Origin: Terriglobia bacterium
Lineage (GTDB): Bacteria; Acidobacteriota; Terriglobia; 20CM-2-55-15
Assembly (NCBI GenBank): GCA_036496425.1
Contig: DASXLG010000125.1
Span: forward strand, 1-32,101
Reading direction: 5' to 3'
DNA: 32,101 bases
Shown: in pieces, positions 1-7,818 of the stretch
Position numbering within the stretch: the stretch's first letter is position 1
How the letters are laid out: each line of letters starts with the position of its first letter
Position numbers and translations under genes: made by a program
The notes under the pieces: model-generated
Seen by the model: the letters and a program-made list of their open reading frames with translations, nothing else
Told to the model about the DNA's origin: nothing
Database searches by the model: none

Positions 1-113
1 CGAATTGAATTCGGGAATTCAGGTGTGCGCCCCCTCTCCCTATTCTTGTATTGTCGCCGAAGCGCGCTCTTTTAAGCTCATCCGCTGCAACTCATTTTGC
101 GGGATGGTTTCTT

Positions 114-854
114 CTACTTCAAAACCGCATTCAGCCGCGCATATCCTGACCGGCTGACGGCCAGCCTCGTCCCGTCCCGGAGAATGGCGGCGTGGCTGTC
201 CTTCGCATACAGCTCGAGCTTCGCCAGCCGGTCGATATTCAAGATGTACGACCGGTGGATTCGAACGAACTGTTCCGGGTCCAGTGCGGTTTCGATTTCC
301 GCAAGCGTCTGCTGCTTCAGATACCGCTTCCCTTCGGCCCGGAAACACACATAGTCGTCCTGCGCTTCGATGTAATCGATCTTCGAAACGGGAATGACGT
401 GCACGTTGGCTCCATCCCGGATCGCGACGCGTTCCAGATGCGACCCGGCAGGACGCGCCATGACGCTGAGCTGCGCGGGAGCGACAAGGGCTTTCGCTGC
501 TACCCGGCTTCTCGCCCGATCGAGAGCGGCGCGCAAACGGTCTTCGGCGAACGGCTTCAAGAGATAGTCGACGGCATGGACTTCGAAGGCCCGCAGCGCG
601 TACTGGTCGTATGCGGTGACAAAGATCACGCCGACCTCACGTCCCACCAGCTCGAGGACTTCAAATCCGTCGAGACGCGGCATCTGGATATCCAGCAGCA
701 TGAGATCCGGCTTGAGATCCGTGACCGCCTTCACTGCTTCAAATCCATTGGCGCATTCGGCAACCACTTCAACGTCGTCGTATGCCGAGAGGTACTCGCG
801 CAACAGCCGGCGCGCCAGCTCTTCATCGTCAACGATCACAATTCGCATTTTCAT
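114..854 (-). CDS. LytTR-family response regulator
   Basis: Cytoplasmic two-component response regulator of 246 residues. Residues 1-120 form a receiver domain with the acidic pair D9/D10, phospho-acceptor D55 (in LLDIQMP) and the conserved K100 (in DYLLKPF). Residues about 143-246 form a LytTR DNA-binding domain (DYIEAQDDYV, FVRIHRSYILN). The start is the ATG at 852-854, which overlaps the stop of the upstream kinase as ATGA, the usual sign of translational coupling. A longer open frame continues upstream, but it lies inside the kinase gene and lacks family sequence. The adjacent LytS-type kinase is the expected partner. Targets cannot be read from the window. Family assignment is secure. 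Confidence 0.95.
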   Translation of the reverse strand: MKMRIVIVDDEELARRLLREYLSAYDDVEVVAECANGFEAVKAVTDLKPDLMLLDIQMPRLDGFEVLELVGREVGVIFVTAYDQYALRAFEVHAVDYLLKPFAEDRLRAALDRARSRVAAKALVAPAQLSVMARPAGSHLERVAIRDGANVHVIPVSKIDYIEAQDDYVCFRAEGKRYLKQQTLAEIETALDPEQFVRIHRSYILNIDRLAKLELYAKDSHAAILRDGTRLAVSRSGYARLNAVLK

Positions 855-1912
855 GTTCCGCTCTGACACGGCAATTGTAGCTGGACTCTGAATCGGGTGC
901 CTTCCCGATCGATGTCCAGCCGTGCATTGTCGCTGTAAAGATTCGCCAGGCGCATGCGGACATTCTTCAGGCCGACGCCGGAGCCCGTCTTTGCCCCGAG
1001 CTCCGGGTCGTACGGATTCTCGACAACGATTTTCACGCCTGCACCGTTCCTCTCCGCCTGAACGCGCACCGTACCGCCTTCGACCATCGGCCCGATTCCG
1101 TGCGTGATCGCGTTTTCGATCAGCGGTTGCATGATCAGCGGAGGCACCATGCAGAATCCCGACTGTTGATCGATCTCGCGCTCGACCTGGAGCCGGGCGC
1201 CCAGCCGCACGCGTTCGATATCGAGATAACATTCGGCGAGGCGAATCTCTTCCGAAAGTGAAATACGCGGCTCCGACCCCAGCTTCAGGCAACCGCGGAA
1301 GAAATCGGCAAGCAGAATGCACATCCGCCGCGCGGCCTTGGGGTCCGTGGTCACCAGGGCGCTGATCGAGTTAAGGCTGTTGAACAGGAAGTGGGGATCG
1401 ATCTGCGCCCGGAGCGTCCTCAGCTCCGCTTCGCGATTCAGAACCTGCAGTTCGAGCGCCTGCTTTTCGACAAGCTGCGAAGCTTCGAATGTAATCAAGA
1501 GGTAATTGAGGACAACGGCCAGGCTGAAAAGGAGCAGGCCGGAGAAAAACAGGATCGGCAACTGGCCGGCGAACCGCTGCACGATGCCGTCCATGTAGCC
1601 GGTGGAACCGAGGATATAGACCCACAACCATCCCATGCCGACCCAGATCGCGGAAGAGGCCGTGGCGGCGGTCGCGTGCGTGGCAAGCAGGCGCGCGACA
1701 TCGGTCTGGCGGAGAGGAACTGCGGAGCACAGATACCAGGAGGCCTGGCAGATGAACGCGTAGATGAAACACATCGGCACGAGGATCGCGGCGCCCTCTC
1801 CAAGGCCGACCGCACCGCCGCGGCTGACGACGCCGGTAAGCAGGGCCGCCACCGGAATCCACACGGCAATGTAGATCAGCGTGCGGCTGCGGCTCCTGAG
1901 TATCGGATGCAC
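851..1912 (-). CDS. LytS/YpdA-type sensor histidine kinase
   Basis: Membrane sensor kinase of 353 residues, expected to phosphorylate the LytTR regulator encoded immediately downstream. The N-terminal 140 residues hold about four hydrophobic segments (roughly 12-30, 40-60, 82-101, 117-141). A short helix then leads to the His_kinase dimerisation motif IDPHFLFNSLNS, with phospho-accepting H174. The ATP-binding domain follows, with the N-box around N267 (PLIENAITHG) and a G-box GSGVGLKNVRMRL near 310-322. The start is GTG at 1910-1912, one base after the stop of the preceding gene, with a GAGGTGAG ribosome-binding sequence about 8 nt upstream. There is no periplasmic sensor domain, so sensing is probably through the membrane or the upstream membrane protein. 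Confidence 0.93.
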   Translation of the reverse strand: MHPILRSRSRTLIYIAVWIPVAALLTGVVSRGGAVGLGEGAAILVPMCFIYAFICQASWYLCSAVPLRQTDVARLLATHATAATASSAIWVGMGWLWVYILGSTGYMDGIVQRFAGQLPILFFSGLLLFSLAVVLNYLLITFEASQLVEKQALELQVLNREAELRTLRAQIDPHFLFNSLNSISALVTTDPKAARRMCILLADFFRGCLKLGSEPRISLSEEIRLAECYLDIERVRLGARLQVEREIDQQSGFCMVPPLIMQPLIENAITHGIGPMVEGGTVRVQAERNGAGVKIVVENPYDPELGAKTGSGVGLKNVRMRLANLYSDNARLDIDREGTRFRVQLQLPCQSGT

Positions 1913-1913
1913 G

Positions 1914-2723
1914 CTAGTTTCTCACCTCGACTCCACCCATGACCGCCGTTCCGCTCACGACGAACCGCTTGGACTCGTCCTTCGGCGGTATCGTCTTGTC
2001 CTCGAATCCACCGAGAATGGGATCGACTCTGCTGACAACCGTCCAGTCCGGAGGCACCTTGATCACAATTCCGCCCCACATCGCAAACACTTCGAGCACC
2101 GGTTCATGACGCGGAGTGATGTTCGCCGTACGGAGATCGATGTCGCAGCCGCCCAGGATTGCGGTCGCATCGCCGCCCCGGAAATCCTGCGAGTTGTTGC
2201 GCCGTACCGTGGCGCCCAGAATCGCCGTCGCCGTCAAAACGGAATTCGAAGAGGTTGGCGGGACTTCGTCAATCCGCTTCCCGCTTTCATCGCGCGGCGC
2301 CGCGTCACTCTCCCGCTCCTGCCTCGTCACGACGGAGCGCCACAACATCAGGCAGCCGATCCCGATGAGCACGACCGGCCAGGCGTCCCGCATGGCAATC
2401 CGCAGAACGTGGAAGTTACCGGCCAGGAAGAGGGTTCCGACGACGATCCAGAAAACACCCGATCCGCCTCGAATATCATCATACGAACCAGCCAGTTTGA
2501 CGCTGCCCCACACGATGAGGAGGACCGGCCAGAAACGCCAGATCGCATCCACATTGACGAAACCCATATTCCCAAGCAGAAACACGAGCCCGATCGTCAG
2601 AAAAACAAATCCGGAAAAGAGGTGCCGGCTGGGGTGATTCCAGCGGTTGTGCCGCCGCTGCATGCGTTGCTCCCAGCGGCGCTCCCAGCGCTGCCGCTTC
2701 CGCTCCCATCGATCGGCGTCCAT
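1914..2723 (-). CDS. LiaF-like membrane protein
   Basis: Membrane protein of 269 residues. A basic, Trp/Arg-rich N-terminus (residues 1-30) precedes four hydrophobic segments (about 36-53, 62-79, 88-104, 114-128). A soluble C-terminal domain (about 155-269) carries repeated AILGG/GGV-type turns (TATAILGATV, DATAILGGCDIDL, GTAVMGGVEV), as in the C-terminal domain of LiaF/YvqF proteins. In Bacillus, LiaF modulates a cell-envelope-stress two-component system. Here the gene sits directly ahead of a kinase/regulator pair, so a similar sensing or inhibitory role is likely but inferred. The ATG at 2721-2723 has a strong AGGAGG four bases upstream, which favours it over the longer frame opening at 2837. 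Confidence 0.85.
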   Translation of the reverse strand: MDADRWERKRQRWERRWEQRMQRRHNRWNHPSRHLFSGFVFLTIGLVFLLGNMGFVNVDAIWRFWPVLLIVWGSVKLAGSYDDIRGGSGVFWIVVGTLFLAGNFHVLRIAMRDAWPVVLIGIGCLMLWRSVVTRQERESDAAPRDESGKRIDEVPPTSSNSVLTATAILGATVRRNNSQDFRGGDATAILGGCDIDLRTANITPRHEPVLEVFAMWGGIVIKVPPDWTVVSRVDPILGGFEDKTIPPKDESKRFVVSGTAVMGGVEVRN

Positions 2724-2842
2724 AAATCCTCCTGGCCCTAATCTAACCAGGAACATACGGCCCGCGTGCATGCCTTTCGGCAAACCGCAGCCACCCACCG
2801 GTGAACAGCGGTCGGCCGGCAAGAAGTGAATCTTCAACGTGT

Positions 2843-2848
2843 TATAGT
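2843..2848 (+). promoter_or_regulatory. -10-like hexamer TATAGT before the uronate-isomerase-like gene
   Basis: TATAGT ends 10 nt before the ATG at 2859, and no Shine-Dalgarno sequence precedes that ATG. Transcription starting about 7 nt after the hexamer would give a nearly leaderless mRNA for the 2859-7750 operon. No convincing -35 box was found. The gap 2724-2858 to the divergent LiaF-like gene holds no other recognisable site. Confidence 0.4.
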
Positions 2849-2858
2849 GCGTTTTCAG

Positions 2859-4046
2859 ATGGACGCGCGCGGAATGGATCTCGCTGTCGAGGAGACGCTC
2901 GCCGGCACCTTATTCATCGATATCCACACCCATCTGTTTCATCCGGGCTTTGGCTCGCTCTCGCTCTGGGGTATCGATGAACTCCTGACGTATCACTACC
3001 TCGAAGCGGAACTGTTCCGATTCTCCTCCATCCGCCCCGAAGCTTATTGGGCGCTCCACAAACAGCAGCGCGCGGACCTGGTCTGGAAAACCCTGTTTGT
3101 CGAAAACACTCCACTCTCCGAAGCGACGCGCGGCGTGATCGCGGTGCTGCAGGCGTTTGGCCTGAATGCCGGCGCTTCAACGCTGGATTCTGTTCGTGCT
3201 TTCTTCTGCAAGCAGGATTTCGCCGAACATGTCCGGAACGTTTTCCAACTCGCGGGCGTCAGCGAGGTCGTGATGACGAACGACCCTCTGGACAATGAAG
3301 AAGCGGCCCTGTGGAAAGCGGGAGCCAGTGGCGGCCAAGGCTTCATGCCCGCTTTGCGGCTCGATCGCATCTTGAACGACGGCGCCACGACAGACTCCGA
3401 TCCACGGCAATTCCTCGAACAAAGCGCGGCGCGAATGATGCCCAAGTACATGGCGGTTTCCCTGCCGGATTCTTTCACATTTCCCTCCGCCGATCTGCGG
3501 ACGAAGCTGCTTCGCGAAGCCGTGTTGCCGGCCTGCCGGCAGCTCGACATTCCACTTGCGCTCATGATCGGCGTGCGCCGCGGAGTGAATCCTGCGCTTC
3601 GCTCGGCGGGAGACGCTGCTGGGCGCGCGGATATGCGCTCGCTCGAAGCGCTCTGCTCCGAATTTCCCGATAACCGCTTTCTGGTCAGTATGCTCAGCCG
3701 GGAAAATCAGCACGAACTCTGCGTCTATGCGCGGAAGTTCCGTAACCTGCTTCCCTTCGGCTGCTGGTGGTTTTTGAACAATTCTTCCATTGTCGAGGAG
3801 ATCACCCGCGAACGGCTGGAGATGCTCGGCACCAGCTTCATTCCGCAGCACTCGGACGCCCGAGTCCTCGAACAACTGATCTACAAGTGGCGCAACACGC
3901 GGCGGACGATCGCGCCGATTCTTGCAGCAGCATACAAACGGCTCGAAGAGGACGGGCGCTCCGTCAGCCGTTCCGACATCCAACGCGACGTGAACCGGTT
4001 ATTCCGCGGTAACTTTGAACACTGGACCACAACGCATGCGCGCTGA
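2859..4046 (+). CDS. Divergent uronate isomerase-like protein (amidohydrolase superfamily)
   Basis: Protein of 395 residues related to glucuronate/galacturonate isomerase (UxaC), which converts D-glucuronate to D-fructuronate. Landmarks in UxaC order are: the HxH metal motif H23/H25 (FIDIHTHLF); TNDPLDNEE (140-148), matching the TDDPxD block; FGCWWFLNN (300-308), matching GSGWWFND; and HSDAR with D333, matching the TDSR metal aspartate. It is shorter than E. coli UxaC (about 470). Where UxaC has the conserved YHIGA histidine, this protein has LMIGV (M236), so isomerase activity is not certain. The ATG at 2859 is preferred over the in-frame GTG at 2826, because the TATAGT hexamer lies between them. 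It overlaps the MFS gene by 11 nt, which supports a uronate role. Confidence 0.72.
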   Translation: MDARGMDLAVEETLAGTLFIDIHTHLFHPGFGSLSLWGIDELLTYHYLEAELFRFSSIRPEAYWALHKQQRADLVWKTLFVENTPLSEATRGVIAVLQAFGLNAGASTLDSVRAFFCKQDFAEHVRNVFQLAGVSEVVMTNDPLDNEEAALWKAGASGGQGFMPALRLDRILNDGATTDSDPRQFLEQSAARMMPKYMAVSLPDSFTFPSADLRTKLLREAVLPACRQLDIPLALMIGVRRGVNPALRSAGDAAGRADMRSLEALCSEFPDNRFLVSMLSRENQHELCVYARKFRNLLPFGCWWFLNNSSIVEEITRERLEMLGTSFIPQHSDARVLEQLIYKWRNTRRTIAPILAAAYKRLEEDGRSVSRSDIQRDVNRLFRGNFEHWTTTHAR

Positions 4047-5322
4047 AGCTGAAGCCTCGACGCCGGCGGAACGCTCCAGCTATTTTCGCTGGGGATTGTG
4101 CGGCCTGCTGTTTTTTGCGACCACAATCAATTACGTCGACCGGCAGGTCCTGAGTATCCTCAAGCCCACGCTTCAGGCGCAGTTCGGCTGGCGCGAGTCG
4201 GATTACTCCTGGATCGTCGTCGCATTTCAGCTGGCTTATGCCGTGATGATGCCGATTGCCGGGAGGTTGATTGATCGCATCGGCACACGTATCGGTTACG
4301 CGGCGGCGGTCGTCGTGTGGAGCCTGGCGTCCGTGTCGCACGCGTTTGCGCGATCGGCGGTTCAGTTCACCGTTGCGCGATTCAGTCTCGGCATCGGCGA
4401 GGCCGGCAACTTCCCGGCGGCCGTCCGGACGATTGCCGAAGCTTTTCCGCAGGAAGAACGCTCATTCGCAACCGGAATCTTCAACGGCGGCACCAATATC
4501 GGAGTCATTGCGGCCGCGCTCATTGTTCCGGCGGTGACGCTGCGAATGGGATGGCAGGCCACATTCCTGGTGACCGGCGCGATGGGATTTGCATGGATCG
4601 TCGCGTGGGTCGTTGCCCATAGAGTTCTGCGGCCTGTCCCCCTGATACAGGGGGACAGCCGCCCCGCAGGGGCGGCAGGGGGTCGCTCACACACCGTGTT
4701 GGCGCCGACGAGAGAACTCCTTGCGGACCGGGCGTCCTGGGCGTTCATCATCGGGAAGTTCGTTACCGATCCGGTGTGGTGGTTTTATCTGTTCTGGATT
4801 CCGGGCTTCCTGAACAAAGCGTATGGCGTCGACCTGACCTCTGTCGGGCCTCCATTGATCACGATCTATCTCGCGGCCGATGCCGGCTCGATCGCGGGCG
4901 GCTGGCTGTCTAAAGGATTCGCATCGCGGGGCTGGCCTCCCAATTCCGCGCGCAAGACGGCGATGCTGATCTGCGCTGCAGCGGCGACGCCGGTGATGCT
5001 GTTGCTCTGGGTACAGACGCTGTGGCCCGCTGTCGCTCTGATCGGACTGGCGGCTGCAGCCCATCAAGGCTGGGCGGCTAATCTTTTCACCATCGTTTCG
5101 GACGCCTTTCCAAAGCAGGCCGTCGCATCCGTTATCGGGCTTGGCGGCCTTGCCGGAGCGGTGAGCGGGTTACTGGTCTCGCCGCTGGTCGGCTACTGGC
5201 TGGATTTTTCGAACGGCGCGTACCGGCCGATCTTCTTTCTTGCAGGAACGGCTTATCTCGGAGCTCTTTTGCTGATCCACGCATTCGTTCCACAGCTCGG
5301 AGGCCGGCGGAGTTTGACGTGA
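4036..5322 (+). CDS. MFS transporter, hexuronate (ExuT/ACS) type
   Basis: Inner-membrane major facilitator of 428 residues with about 12 hydrophobic segments. Family landmarks are NYVDRQVLS (32-40) after TM1 and FVTDPVWWFYLFWIPGF after the central loop, both typical of hexuronate and acid-sugar/H+ symporters. The likely substrate is glucuronate or an oligouronide, as suggested by the overlapping uronate-isomerase-like gene and the GH67 further on. The ATG at 4036 lies inside the previous gene; an upstream TTG at 4015 is also open. The central cytoplasmic loop (about residues 200-214) is encoded by two back-to-back perfect hairpins (4634-4676) that resemble repeats elsewhere in the window, so part of the loop looks repeat-derived. 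The stop overlaps the next start as GTGA. Confidence 0.85.
   Translation: MRAEAEASTPAERSSYFRWGLCGLLFFATTINYVDRQVLSILKPTLQAQFGWRESDYSWIVVAFQLAYAVMMPIAGRLIDRIGTRIGYAAAVVVWSLASVSHAFARSAVQFTVARFSLGIGEAGNFPAAVRTIAEAFPQEERSFATGIFNGGTNIGVIAAALIVPAVTLRMGWQATFLVTGAMGFAWIVAWVVAHRVLRPVPLIQGDSRPAGAAGGRSHTVLAPTRELLADRASWAFIIGKFVTDPVWWFYLFWIPGFLNKAYGVDLTSVGPPLITIYLAADAGSIAGGWLSKGFASRGWPPNSARKTAMLICAAAATPVMLLLWVQTLWPAVALIGLAAAAHQGWAANLFTIVSDAFPKQAVASVIGLGGLAGAVSGLLVSPLVGYWLDFSNGAYRPIFFLAGTAYLGALLLIHAFVPQLGGRRSLT
4634..4676 (+). repeat. Double hairpin repeat inside the MFS gene
   Basis: Two adjacent perfect palindromes lie inside the coding sequence. The first (4634-4658) has arms CTGTCCCCCTG and CAGGGGGACAG around an ATA loop. 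The second (4658-4676) has arms GCCGCCCC and GGGGCGGC around GCA. The tip CCTGATACAGG closely resembles the tip of the intergenic hairpin at 15191-15224 (CCTGATGCAGG). The element is read in frame as a Pro/Gly/Ala-rich stretch of the central loop. Confidence 0.75.
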
Positions 5323-6806
5323 CCCCGATTCTGGAAATCCTGGAGGTCTCGAAATCTTTTCCCGGCGTCAAGGCGCTGCAATCGATCCAATTCGAAGCCG
5401 CTCCCGGAGAAGTCGTTGCATTGGTCGGCGAGAACGGAGCCGGCAAATCCACCTTGATGAAGATCCTTGCCGGAATCCATCAGCCCGATTCCGGCAGCAT
5501 CCGCATCGATGGAGCGCCCGTCGAGATCCGTTCGCCGCGCGATGCCGCTCGGCTTGGTATTGCCGTCATTCACCAGGAACTCGAGCTGGTGGAAACGCTC
5601 GACGTTGCCGGTAATATCTTCCTTGGCCGCGAATTCACGTGGAGGGCTGCGCCCTTCATTGACAAGAACCGGATGTGGCTCGAAGCCGGAAAGATCCTTC
5701 AGCAGCTCAATGCTCCGATCTCGCCTCGCGCCCGTATATCGGAGCTTCCGCTGGCGCATAAACAACTGGTCGAGATCGCACGCGCTCTCTCGCTGAACGC
5801 GAAAATCCTGCTGATGGACGAACCCACATCCAGCCTGACCGCGGCGGAGGCCGAAAATTTGATGAGGATCACCGGTGAGCTGAAGGCGAGCGGCGTCTGC
5901 ATCATTTATATATCGCACCGCCTGTCGGAAATTCGGAGGATCGCCGACCGGGTGATTGTTCTGCGTGACGGGAAGAACGCGGGAGAGCTTCGCGCCGGCG
6001 AGATCACGCATGACCGCATGATCCGGCTGATGGTCGGCCGCGATTTGACGCCGTCTTCGCATGCGGCGGCATCCACGCCGCAGCCTGGCGGATTCGAAAT
6101 CCGACAGTTCCGAACATCTGCATACCCCGAGGCTGAGATATCCCTGATCGCTTACGCCGGAGAAATCCTTGGAATTACGGGCCTGGTCGGAGCCGGCCGC
6201 TCGGAGCTGGCGCGAGCCATATTCGGAGTGGACCGTCCGGTTTCAGGCACTCTCTTCCGTGAAGGCGCGCCTTTGAAGATCGATTCGGTGCGCGACGCTA
6301 TTGGCGCGGGCATCTATCTGGTTCCGGAGGACCGTCGAAGCCTGGGCCTGATCACGTCGATGACAGTGAGAGAAAACATCACGCTGCCCGCCATGCGGCG
6401 CTATTCGTCCGGCGGACTGATTCGCCGAGCCGCCGAGAACCGCGGCGCGAAAAAAGCCTGCGAGGCGCTGCGGATCAAGACGCCTTCGCTTGAGACTGCC
6501 GCGGCTTCGCTCAGCGGCGGGAACCAGCAGAAGGTCGTGCTGGCGAAGTGGCTTTCGCTGGATCCGAAGCTTTTGCTGTTCGACGAGCCGACCCGCGGAG
6601 TCGACGTCGGCGCCAAGGCGGAAATTTATCAGCTGATGCGGGAGCTGGCCGGACGTGGCGCCGCCATCATCATGATCAGCAGCGACATGGAAGAGATCCT
6701 CGGAAACAGCGATCGGGTGGCCGTGATGCGCGAAGGTCAGATCACCGGTGTACTTGATCGTGCGCAGTTGAGCGAAGAGGCCATCATGCGATTGGCGGTC
6801 GCGTGA
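5319..6806 (+). CDS. Sugar ABC transporter ATP-binding protein (RbsA/XylG type)
   Basis: Fused double ATPase of 495 residues, the energising subunit of a ribose/xylose/galactose-class importer at the inner face of the membrane. The first nucleotide-binding domain has Walker A GENGAGKST (37-45), a degenerate signature (LPLAHKQ) and Walker B ILLMDEPTSSL. The second has the usual degenerate Walker A (GLVGAGRSE), a canonical LSGGNQQK signature and LLLFDEPTRGVDVG. This asymmetry and the length are typical of the carbohydrate-uptake-2 class. GTG at 5319 overlaps the MFS stop by 4 nt, and its own stop overlaps the permease start by 4 nt. Substrate specificity cannot be read from the sequence; xylose or a uronate is suggested by context. 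Confidence 0.93.
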   Translation: MTPILEILEVSKSFPGVKALQSIQFEAAPGEVVALVGENGAGKSTLMKILAGIHQPDSGSIRIDGAPVEIRSPRDAARLGIAVIHQELELVETLDVAGNIFLGREFTWRAAPFIDKNRMWLEAGKILQQLNAPISPRARISELPLAHKQLVEIARALSLNAKILLMDEPTSSLTAAEAENLMRITGELKASGVCIIYISHRLSEIRRIADRVIVLRDGKNAGELRAGEITHDRMIRLMVGRDLTPSSHAAASTPQPGGFEIRQFRTSAYPEAEISLIAYAGEILGITGLVGAGRSELARAIFGVDRPVSGTLFREGAPLKIDSVRDAIGAGIYLVPEDRRSLGLITSMTVRENITLPAMRRYSSGGLIRRAAENRGAKKACEALRIKTPSLETAAASLSGGNQQKVVLAKWLSLDPKLLLFDEPTRGVDVGAKAEIYQLMRELAGRGAAIIMISSDMEEILGNSDRVAVMREGQITGVLDRAQLSEEAIMRLAVA

Positions 6807-7750
6807 CGCGAAAGGACCTCGGCATCCTCGCGCTGCTCGTCATCCTCTGTGTTGTGACGGCTGTCCGGAATCCGCAATTCCTCAGCGCCGCGAATCTCCA
6901 GAATATGAGCCGGCTGATCGGGATGTTCGGAATATTCAGCATCGGAGGCGGCATCGTCATTATTACGGGCGGCATCGACCTGTCGGTCGGCTCGGCCTTT
7001 GCTCTCCTCGGTATCCTGTTATCGATGATGTTGACGGAGTGGCATTGGCCGGCCGCTGCGGCCGCCGCTGCGGTCATCGTCCTTGGCATGCTGATGGGCC
7101 TCGCTCACGGAATTCTGATTACACGGCTCCGGCTTCAGCCCTTCATCGTGACGCTTTGCGGATTGCTGCTCTATCGCGGCATGGCGAGATATATCGCGGA
7201 GGACACGACGAAAGGATTCGGCAGCCAGGGTTTCGAGTGGCTGCGCCGCGCCGCAACCGGAACCGTCGCGGGTGTACCGATGCCGTTTGTGCTGCTTGTG
7301 GTCGTTGCGGTGTTTATGGGCGTCGTGCTGCATTCCTCGGTTTATGGCCGGCATCTGTTCGCGGTCGGCCGCAATGCCGAAGCCTCGCGATATTCGGGAA
7401 TCCACGCCGATAACGTGATCACCATTGCCTATGTTATTGCGGGAGGCCTGACGGGAATCGCCGCGATCCTGATCGCGTTTTACACCAACTCGATTTCGCC
7501 ATCGTCGCACGGCAACTTTTACGAACTGTACGCGATTGCGGCGGCCGTCCTCGGTGGCTGCAGTCTGCGAGGCGGCGAGGGTTCGATCGTGGGGGTTGTG
7601 ATCGGAACGGCTTTGCTGCAGGTGTTGAGGAATCTGGTCAACCTGCTCGATATTCCAGGCTCGCTGGATTTTGCAGTAATGGGCGCCGTGATTCTGATCG
7701 GCGTGATCGCCGATCAGATTTTACGGCCACGGAACAAAGTCGTCTTGTAG
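6803..7750 (+). CDS. Sugar ABC transporter permease (RbsC/XylH type)
   Basis: Inner-membrane permease of 315 residues with about eight to ten hydrophobic segments. Family signatures are IITGGIDLSVGS near residues 53-64 and LGGCSLRGGEGS in the C-terminal third, both typical of BPD_transp_2 permeases of ribose/xylose importers. It pairs with the ATPase whose stop overlaps its GTG start (GTGA at 6803-6806). No periplasmic sugar-binding protein is encoded next to it or elsewhere in the window, although this transporter class needs one. The stop codon ends at the first base of a 67-nt palindrome that separates it from the converging gene at 7819. Confidence 0.92.
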   Translation: MTRKDLGILALLVILCVVTAVRNPQFLSAANLQNMSRLIGMFGIFSIGGGIVIITGGIDLSVGSAFALLGILLSMMLTEWHWPAAAAAAAVIVLGMLMGLAHGILITRLRLQPFIVTLCGLLLYRGMARYIAEDTTKGFGSQGFEWLRRAATGTVAGVPMPFVLLVVVAVFMGVVLHSSVYGRHLFAVGRNAEASRYSGIHADNVITIAYVIAGGLTGIAAILIAFYTNSISPSSHGNFYELYAIAAAVLGGCSLRGGEGSIVGVVIGTALLQVLRNLVNLLDIPGSLDFAVMGAVILIGVIADQILRPRNKVVL

Positions 7751-7816
7751 TAGCCGCAGATGACGCGGATGACGCAGATGATGACCATCTGCGTCATCCG
7801 CGTCATCTGCGGCTAC
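7750..7816. repeat. Long palindrome, family A copy 1 (between convergent genes)
   Basis: Perfect inverted repeat with 31-bp arms (7750-7780 and 7786-7816) and the 5-nt loop ATGAC. The arm core contains a near-tandem GATGACGCG-GATGACGCA. Related palindromes with the same core occur at 17310-17395 and 25479-25566. It fills the whole gap between two converging stop codons, so it could act as a bidirectional transcription terminator, although no T-run follows. Confidence 0.9.
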
Positions 7817-7818
7817 AT

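Noticed and set aside
1-40. GAATTC repeated around GG at the window start, resembling a cloning-site junction
   Set aside because: Too short to tell vector or linker from chance. No vector sequence follows.
855-1322. N-terminal extension of the response regulator frame
   Set aside because: It lies antisense-free but wholly within the kinase gene in another frame, and shows no receiver-domain sequence before MKMRIVIVDD.
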